From: Apiotrichum sp. Y4204
Taxonomy: Eukaryota; Basidiomycota; Tremellomycetes; Trichosporonales; Trichosporonaceae
Length of the DNA stretch: 64,000 nt
Direction of reading: 5' to 3'
Assembly (NCBI GenBank): GCA_025531455.1
Contig: JAMYHL010000043.1
Location: 62,001 to 126,000, forward strand
Part shown: positions 58,501 through 64,000 of the stretch, in pieces
Numbering within the stretch: position 1 is the first letter of the stretch
Layout: each line of letters starts with the position of its first letter
Notes under the pieces: generated by a model
Database searches by the model: none
What the model was told of the DNA's origin: nothing
Seen by the model: the letters and a program-made list of their open reading frames with translations, nothing else
Position numbers and translations under genes: made by a program

Positions 58501-60327
58501 CTAGAGTACAAGTTCTCTGCCGAGCGGCTGGGGATGGTTCCTGTAAAACTCTACAAGGGTCGTTTTCTGCAGCGCGGTACCAGTCAAGCTCCCTTGGGAA
58601 GCAGAGTTTACGTGCACGGCGACATAGTCTCCTGGCTGGAGCGAGTCGAGCGACATGTCTGCAGAGGCGGTATCTGCGATGAACACGCGGCGGCCGCCAT
58701 CATCCGTGCCGGCATGCCGATTGGCCGTATTCCGAGACTTGGTGACCCCGGAGTACAACACAAGCTGTACGCTGCCGACGAGCGCAGCGTTGCGCTCTCC
58801 CGCGCGCCGGTTGAACGTCTCCATGATCTCCTGCAGGCGCCGGTCCTTGTCGGCCTGTGGCACGTTGTCGGCGTAGTTGCGGTGCGCGTGCGTTTTCTCG
58901 CGCATCGAGTAGGCGAACATGAATGCCCGGTCGAACGCAACCTCGTCCATGACCTCGACAGTCTCGCGGTGCTCGGCTTCCGTCTCTTCGCAAAACCCGG
59001 CAATGACGTCGGTACTCAGCGACGCGTCGGGGATCACTGCGCGAATGTGCTCTGCAAGCTGGACAAATGCCTCACGCGAGTATCCGCGCCGCATGCGCGC
59101 CAGTGTTGTCGTTGACCCAGACTGGAGGGGGAGATGAACTCGGCGGCAAACGTTGGGGAAGTCGCGAATAACAGCCAGAAGCTCGTCGGGGAAGTCCTTC
59201 GGATGCGGGGAGGTGAACCGAATGCGAACCTCTGGATCGACGGCTGCCACGGCTGCCAGAAGATCTGCAAAACGTCGGCCACCCTCTTTTTTGCGGTAGA
59301 TGGTAGAGAAGCCTTCCGAGAGGGTGCCAGAGGTTTCTGAAAGAGTGAACGCGTCGCTGCTTGAGGTATCGCGGTACGAGTTGACGTTCTGACCCAGGAG
59401 CGTGACCTCCTTGACGCCACTTGCAGCCAGACGGCGGACCTCAGCGACGACGCTGTCGATATCTCGGGAGCGTTCCGTTCCGCGTGTAAAAGGGACAATG
59501 CAGAACGAGCACATGTTGTTGCACCCGCGCATGATTGACACAAACGCCGAGTGCGGGTTCTTGTCGTCCATGCGCACGGGAGTAATGTCCGCATACGTCT
59601 CGTCCGCGGAGAGCATGACGTTGGCGACTCCGTCGGCGCTCAGTGGTCGCAGGGAGAGGAGACGGGGGAGGGAGCGGTACGCATCGGGGCCACACACGAC
59701 GTCGGCGCCGCGGTCCAGGAGCTTCTCCTTCAGTCGCTCGGCCATGCATCCCAGCACGCCGACTGTGGGTGGTGCGCCACCCTGTTTCCCCCGCTGGCCC
59801 TTGAGATGCGACAGGCGTCCCCAAATACGCTCCTCGGCCTTGTCGCGCACCGCACATGTCATGAGGAAGATGACGTCCGCATTTTCGAGCTCCATCGTGC
59901 GCGAGTATCCGCTCTTGTTCAGAACGGACATGAGAATCTCCGTATCGCTCACGTTCATCTGGCACCCGTACACCTCGATGTAGTATTGCCGGCCCTCGCC
60001 CCAGTCTGAGACGGGCAGATACGGAATGGCGTCCGGCTCGGCATGGCTGGCGTTGGGATCCGGCACGAGGGATTCGGAGAGGAAGTGCTGCAGTGACGGG
60101 CCGCGGCGGTTGTCGAACAGCAGCCTACCACGCTTGCCGTTGCCTTTTGAAGATCGGCTGACTCTTGTGCTCTCGGACGGTGATGGCGAGGCACTGCCCG
60201 AGCTCTCGCCAGCCGCCGAGGTTGAGGCGTATCGGTACCCAGACGAGCAGAGGGGAGCTGAATGTCGAGAGGAAATCGCACGGCAGGTAGACACAGTGCT
60301 GCCAATCGCGGCGGCAAGAGAACGCAT
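58501..60327 (-). CDS. CDK5RAP1: MiaB/CDK5RAP1-type tRNA methylthiotransferase, probably mitochondrial
   Basis: Radical-SAM enzyme that converts i6A37 to ms2i6A37 in tRNAs. Intronless, 608 residues from ATG 60327. The N-terminus (MRSLAAAIGSTVSTCRAISS, Arg/Ser-rich, no acids) looks like a mitochondrial targeting peptide. The UPF0004 domain has its three cluster cysteines: EVYGCQMNVSDTEI, MTCAVRDKAEERIWGRL and VGVLGCMAERLKEKLL. The radical-SAM motif is CNNMCSFCIVPFTRG (CxxxCxxC). SAM-domain motifs VTLLGQNVNSY and HLPLQSGSTTTLARM, and a C-terminal TRAM domain (VLYSGVTKSRNTANRH...YVAVHV), complete the family layout. An insertion of about 30 residues (SSSDAFTLSETSGTLSEGFS) follows VNSYRD. An upstream Met at 60414 is in frame but less likely. 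Confidence 0.93.
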   Translation of the reverse strand: MRSLAAAIGSTVSTCRAISSRHSAPLCSSGYRYASTSAAGESSGSASPSPSESTRVSRSSKGNGKRGRLLFDNRRGPSLQHFLSESLVPDPNASHAEPDAIPYLPVSDWGEGRQYYIEVYGCQMNVSDTEILMSVLNKSGYSRTMELENADVIFLMTCAVRDKAEERIWGRLSHLKGQRGKQGGAPPTVGVLGCMAERLKEKLLDRGADVVCGPDAYRSLPRLLSLRPLSADGVANVMLSADETYADITPVRMDDKNPHSAFVSIMRGCNNMCSFCIVPFTRGTERSRDIDSVVAEVRRLAASGVKEVTLLGQNVNSYRDTSSSDAFTLSETSGTLSEGFSTIYRKKEGGRRFADLLAAVAAVDPEVRIRFTSPHPKDFPDELLAVIRDFPNVCRRVHLPLQSGSTTTLARMRRGYSREAFVQLAEHIRAVIPDASLSTDVIAGFCEETEAEHRETVEVMDEVAFDRAFMFAYSMREKTHAHRNYADNVPQADKDRRLQEIMETFNRRAGERNAALVGSVQLVLYSGVTKSRNTANRHAGTDDGGRRVFIADTASADMSLDSLQPGDYVAVHVNSASQGSLTGTALQKTTLVEFYRNHPQPLGRELVL

Positions 60328-60545
60328 GGCGAGTGGAAACGCAGGTATCGGCCGGGAGTGTATGTGACCGTGAATGTTGCAACAACAACTTTTTTGGCCT
60401 TCCTTCGCGGTCAATTTGATTCGACCAATTGCATCGGTATTCTCCGAAAATTACCCGAACACCCCCGCCCCTTCTTGACTGTCCTACTCCTTATCAATGC
60501 GTCTACTTGCTGCATTCCACGCTACAAGACCTGGACTTTGCACGG

Positions 60546-60977
60546 CTACAACTCAAGCTCCCACATCTCGCCAACTTGCCGCACCCCAAACCGGTCGTGT
60601 TCCTCCGTCTCGACGAGCACGAACCCGCGCTTGGCGTACATGCTGCGCGCGGCCGTGAGCTCGCGGTGCGTCCAAAGCTCGACCTTGGCGTACCCCTTTT
60701 CGCGGGCAAAAGCCAGACTCTCATCGACGAGGCGGCTGCCAATACCAAGTCCGCGCGCGGCGGCAGTGAGGAATACAAGGCGGATTCTGGCTACGCCTTC
60801 TCGGGCACGCATCAGGAATACAGAGCCGACGCGCTCCCCGTCCACCTCGGCCATCCACCCGCGCTCGCACGTCGGGTCCATCTTCGAAATGTCCACGCAC
60901 ACCTGCGCCACAATCCCCTCAAACTCGCCGCCCCACCCGTACTCTTCCGCGTAGATCTCTGCGTGCTGCTGCAGCAC
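60546..60977 (-). pseudogene. GNAT acetyltransferase half of a MarR-GNAT fusion, separated by one in-frame TGA
   Basis: 143 codons remain open in the same frame directly after the TGA at 60978-60980 and end WELEL at TAG 60546-60548. The first residues (VLQQHAEIYAEEYGWGGEFE) match the linker that opens the GNAT domain in bacterial MarR-GNAT proteins. The GNAT core is intact: ERGWMAEVDGERVGSVFLMR, the acetyl-CoA loop ARGLGIGSRLVDE, KVELWTHRELTAARSMYAKR and FGVRQVGEMW. There is no ATG at a place that would give a whole domain (the first is Met about 33 residues in), so it is expressed only by readthrough of the TGA, or it is a decaying half. No other disabling change is seen. Confidence 0.72.
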
Positions 60978-60980
60978 TCA
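60978..60980 (-). other. In-frame TGA at a conserved tryptophan position
   Basis: The context is GGC TGA GTG CTG. Bacterial relatives read GDxGW(V) here, so one base (TGG to TGA) separates two otherwise continuous domains. TGA acts as a normal stop elsewhere in the window (for example at 1353 and 6422). Confidence 0.8.
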
Positions 60981-61481
60981 GCCGAGGTCCCCGGGGCGCA
61001 GGTCGCGGAGTGTAATTATCGGAGCGGGTGCCGAAGATGGGTCCAGAATTCGCTCAATGTTGCGCATGGACTGAACGAGAGTCGTTCGTTGCTCCTCGGT
61101 GAGGGAAGCGAGGAGCGCGGTCTGTTGGGCCTGCGATGTGGCGTTGACGGGGGCATACGCCTCGAGGCCCTTCGCAGTGATGAACAGCAAGCTCTGGCGC
61201 TGGTCGCGGGGGTTAGGCTTGCGCGAAATCCATCCTGATGTCTCGAACCGCTTCAGGATGCGCGAGAGATAGCCGTCGTCGACGCCGAGCGCGCGAGCGA
61301 GGACGGACGCGACGCAGGACTCGGAGTTTGCGAGCTCGTACAAAACCCGCGTTTCAGTGAGGGAGAGGTCGGAAGACAGCGCAAGCACGCCCGCACGCCG
61401 CGTGTAGAACCGGTTGAAGTGGCGGACTGCCTTGATCTGCTCGGGGTCGGGCATGGTGTGTGTCGTGTCAACGCCTGGCAT
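60978..61481 (-). CDS. MarR-family winged-helix regulator, bacterial type, N-terminal half of the split fusion
   Basis: 167 residues from ATG 61481 (MPGVDTTHTMPDPEQ; ATG 61454 is the start most like bacterial relatives) to TGA 60978-60980. The winged helix is complete: VRHFNRFYTRRAGVLA, SLTETRVLYELANSE, LARALGVDDGYLSRILKRFE (recognition helix) and RKPNPRDQRQSLLFITAKGL (wing), then a dimerisation helix and the linker ITLRDLRPGDLG. MarR proteins bind DNA as ligand-responsive dimers and are rare in fungi. In bacteria this exact regulator is fused to a GNAT acetyltransferase, which follows here after the TGA. No introns and no nuclear signal seen. Confidence 0.85.
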   Translation of the reverse strand: MPGVDTTHTMPDPEQIKAVRHFNRFYTRRAGVLALSSDLSLTETRVLYELANSESCVASVLARALGVDDGYLSRILKRFETSGWISRKPNPRDQRQSLLFITAKGLEAYAPVNATSQAQQTALLASLTEEQRTTLVQSMRNIERILDPSSAPAPIITLRDLRPGDLG

Positions 61482-62617
61482 TGTTATTGAAGAATATGGG
61501 AACACGTCGGGGTCGTTGGACGGGCGGATTTGGGTCCAAGTGTAAGAAACAAGTGCGGGGAGAGCGACGAGAGAGCCGAGTCAGCTGTGTTCTATGTGCC
61601 GGCTATTTATCAAGCACGTCAAATACGATCCACTCCCCGCATCACCAACCTGCCCACCACGACAAAAATGGTTGCCAGAGTCAGGTATTTGGGAATTTAC
61701 CTGACTCGGTCAACTTTCTCGAGTCGGCCACCTCCGCTGTTCGCTGTTTAGAGTCGTACGCGGGAAGATCAAATTGCCAATACCGTCGAGGTTGTTTCGA
61801 TCTGAACCACAGTTCCTACGAGATGTATAGTTCCAGCGCACGGATGCACCCACCACCCATCCGCCTCAGTTATCTCCCATCCCATTGGGCTAGAGAACCA
61901 GGCACCCCCAAGCGGCATCAAGACACTGGGCTCGACGTCGACAGTCGCACCCAGACCACAGATTCAGCGCGGCGGCCGGGTATGAGGTGAATGGCTCGCG
62001 AGTGTGCGGCCTCTTCGTACTCCTGATTCGAAGCGGTGGTGGGCTGGGACGGCCGCCGGCGTGGGGGACGACACGGCTGCTGTGCTGTCGACGTGTCAGG
62101 AATGTCAGTAAACCGTCAATGTCTCATGACTGGCCAGGTTGCTGTGAGGAGTGAGCAGTGTCATGAAAGCAACAAGTGAAGCAGGAGAAGGCAATGGTAT
62201 GGTGGCAATGCCTATCCTATTCTCATGAGCTCATCGAAGTCCATCAACGGCACGGATCCCCGACGTTTGATTCCCGACAGACATGTACAGACAATGACAA
62301 AGTCTGACGGGTCTTCTGAATGCGCAGGTCAGTCCTGAGATCCTGAAGAGAGCCCTGGCACTCTCACAAGCACATCACGCGCTGCAGACCATTGGGTGCC
62401 ATTGTGTACTGGGAAATGCATGTGTCGGAATTCACAATATCTATGTACACAGTCTTGAGTCTCGTCGGGAGCGCGCTGTCGGAACAGGAACGGGTATCAC
62501 AGTCTCGGTCGATATATAGCCCCAATGGAAGAGAAACGGGAACGCCTGGAGACAAGCCGTGCAGCCTGGAGCGCCGGCGGGGCGCTCGGGCGCGCGCACG
62601 TCCCCAACATCGGATGT
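61482..62617. other. Intergenic: promoter of the MarR-type gene and 3' side of the WW-domain gene
   Basis: About 1.1 kb; no conserved frame recognised. Confidence 0.55.
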
Positions 62618-63555
62618 TTACCAGCGGCCGCCAAAGTTGTTCTGCTGGAGGAACGGAGGCGGGCCCATGCTGTGGCTGTACTTGTTCTTCTTCTTGTTCT
62701 GACTGTCAGCGAATGTCATATGTGGCTGCATTGGCAAAGCCGCGTTGGTACACACCTTGAGAAGATGCTCGATGAGCACGGCGCCACCGGCACCGATACC
62801 GCCGGCCATGAAGTTGCCCGTCTTCTTGCCCATGAACTTGTTGAGAAGCATACCAGCCGCGGCACCACCGACGGCGGTACCGAAACCACGCTCGCCAGGC
62901 TGGCCACCACCGGGAGCGCTGTCGTCGGCGACCTGGTAGCCCGGGGCGAGCGCGCGGGTGCCGCCGGACTGCTGGTCCGCGGCGATCTGCTCAGGCGCGA
63001 CCTGGCCGGGGGCGAGGGACGGGTGGGTCCACGAAGTAGTCGGGGGGTTGGTCGTGGGGTTCACCTGTGGAACTGTCAGCATTGGCCGAGGGGGGTAGGT
63101 GGATGCGGGATGCGCTGTACGTCGCGGCCGGGCGCCCATGACGGTATCCATTTCGAGTTTGAAAGCATACTCACGTAGTAGACACACTGGTACTGCTCGT
63201 CGTACTGGCGGATCCAGGGCTGGGGGAGGTCCTCGTGAAGCGCCTTCTCGTCGTCGTCCTGGTAGCCAGAGTTGAACGAGGGCGGGCCGGAGGGCGGGCC
63301 GCCGAACTGCTGCTGGCCGTAGCCCTGGTTCTGCCCGTACTGGTTCTGCTGGCCGTACTGGTCGCCGCCGTACTGGGGCTGACCGTACTGGTTCTGCTGA
63401 CCGTACTGGTTCTGCTGGCCATACTGGTTCTGCTGGCCGTACTGGTCGCCACCGTACGAGGGCTGGCCGTACTGCTGCTGGGGCTGCTGCCACTGGTTGT
63501 TGTTGTTGTAGTCCTGGCCGTAGCCGCCGCCGCCGTACTGGTTGTTGAAAGCCAT
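62618..63555 (-). CDS. WWM1: WW-domain protein with YGQ-repeat N-terminus (Wwm1-like)
   Basis: 254 residues after a 110-base intron (near 63065-63174) and a 63-base in-frame intron (near 62690-62755). The N-terminal ~90 residues are Gln/Tyr/Gly/Asn-rich (QYGQQNQYGQQNQYGQ, GGDQYGQQN). A WW domain follows: LPQPWIRQYDEQYQCVYYVN then PTTNPPTTSWTHP, with both signature Trp and the Tyr pair; it would bind Pro-rich ligands. Then come an Ala/Gly/Gln stretch, a glycine-zipper segment (GTAVGGAAAGMLLNKFMGKK, MAGGIGAGGAVLIEHLL) and a basic-polar tail ending NNFGGRW. Yeast Wwm1 (WW plus Gln-rich; binds the metacaspase Mca1) is the closest layout I know; orthology is inference. Confidence 0.8.
63300..63490 (-). 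repeat. Tandem YGQ-coding repeats
   Basis: Units of about 21 bases (plus strand: TGGTTCTGCTGGCCGTAC) recur many times, encoding NQYGQQ and related hexa/heptapeptides. Confidence 0.8.
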
Positions 63556-64000
63556 GGTGATTGGGAGTGTGGGTGGAGATAGATGTGGTGCGATGAGAAG
63601 AGGTGTGAGGATGGGGATAGGGGTATGGGTACGATTGCTTATGTACTTGAGAGCAGGGGAGTGTCAGCAACAGCAACAAGGAATGACACGTTCGTGTCTG
63701 CAAAGGCGATGCGGGGGAGAGAGCACCAAGCGCGCAGAAGCTTCGTTGCGGGAACTCGGCAGCTGTACCTGGCTGTGTTTCATCGCATTTCGCTCCCACA
63801 ACTGGAGCACTTGCAGTTGTAGCGCATTTACAACAGTCCCGAGGCGTACCAAGCCTTGGTATTCAGTTTGCCCAGAGGCGCGGCAATCGCGGCAAAGGGC
63901 AGTGTGGGCACACGCCACCGTCATCTTGTGGCGTTGCGCTGTATGAGCCGTGCTGCGGTGATGATGATCCTACTCAATCATAATCTAGAGTTCATCGCCA
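63556..64000. other. Upstream region of the WW-domain gene to the window end
   Basis: 5' flank and probable leader. No second gene is recognisable before the edge. Confidence 0.5.

Noticed and set aside
60546..60977. GNAT half as an independent gene starting at GTG 60975-60977
   Set aside because: GTG starts are not used by fungal nuclear genes, and no ATG would give a full domain. The frame is continuous with the MarR half.
60960..60990. An intron removing the TGA in the MarR-GNAT gene
   Set aside because: The only nearby GT...AG pairs would give an intron of about a dozen bases or delete conserved linker residues. The frame is already continuous.

Overview
The window is nuclear DNA of a fungus, most probably a basidiomycetous yeast of the Tremellomycetes (Trichosporonales-like). 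The reasons are GC-rich sequence, genes split by many short introns (about 33-110 bases, GT...AG with a CTGAC or CTAAC branch site just before the acceptor), genes on both strands with short intergenic gaps, and a purely fungal gene set (CHS5, KAR5/Tht1, UGO1, GEM1, DCR2, Zn2Cys6 factor, HsbA-like secreted proteins). No rRNA, tRNA, transposon, phage or CRISPR array was recognised. The order-level placement is inference.

Layout. 0-8.5 kb: 3' part of a DHHC palmitoyltransferase, a KAR5-like nuclear-fusion protein, a DCR2-type phosphoesterase, and CHS5 (exomer) on the minus strand. 8.5-11.1 kb: a long gene-poor upstream region with a polypurine tract. 11.1-16.1 kb: CHD1 chromatin remodeller. 16.8-19.3 kb: a transcription factor with two Zn2Cys6 clusters. 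20.2-21.6 kb: a histidine/glycine-rich protein of unknown role. 23.1-26.8 kb: a saccharopine-dehydrogenase-like oxidoreductase and a GH13 glucosidase. 27.8-30.4 kb: a 5'-nucleotidase-type phosphoesterase. 30.5-35.5 kb: UGO1 and GEM1 head to head; both act in mitochondrial outer-membrane dynamics. 35.9-40.8 kb: an SMP-C2 lipid-transfer-type protein and an F-box-like protein. 41.7-44.5 kb: two paralogous secreted HsbA-like proteins. 47.4-49.3 kb: a Cys-rich repeat membrane protein with a polyQ/YGQ tail. 49.8-58.0 kb: acyl-CoA ligase, four-TM membrane protein, cytochrome P450 and a quinone-reductase-like enzyme. 58.5-61.5 kb: a mitochondrial MiaB/CDK5RAP1 tRNA methylthiotransferase and a bacterial-type MarR-GNAT fusion interrupted by one in-frame TGA. 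62.6-63.6 kb: a WW-domain protein with YGQ repeats.

Most genes are ordinary housekeeping or cell-surface genes without operon logic. The most unusual item is the MarR-GNAT gene at 60,546-61,481: a domain fusion known from bacteria, in a fungal chromosome, with a TGA exactly where the bacterial family has a conserved tryptophan codon (TGG) and the acetyltransferase half still fully open in the same frame. Other points of note are the tandem zinc clusters with a 26-base microexon, the UGO1/GEM1 shared promoter, the MiaB homologue, and the two YGQ-rich proteins.

Exon borders were read by eye from splice signals and frame. For the acyl-CoA ligase, SMP-C2, UGO1, P450, quinone-reductase-like, HsbA-like, four-TM and WW-domain genes, intron lengths were counted and the spliced length is a multiple of three.
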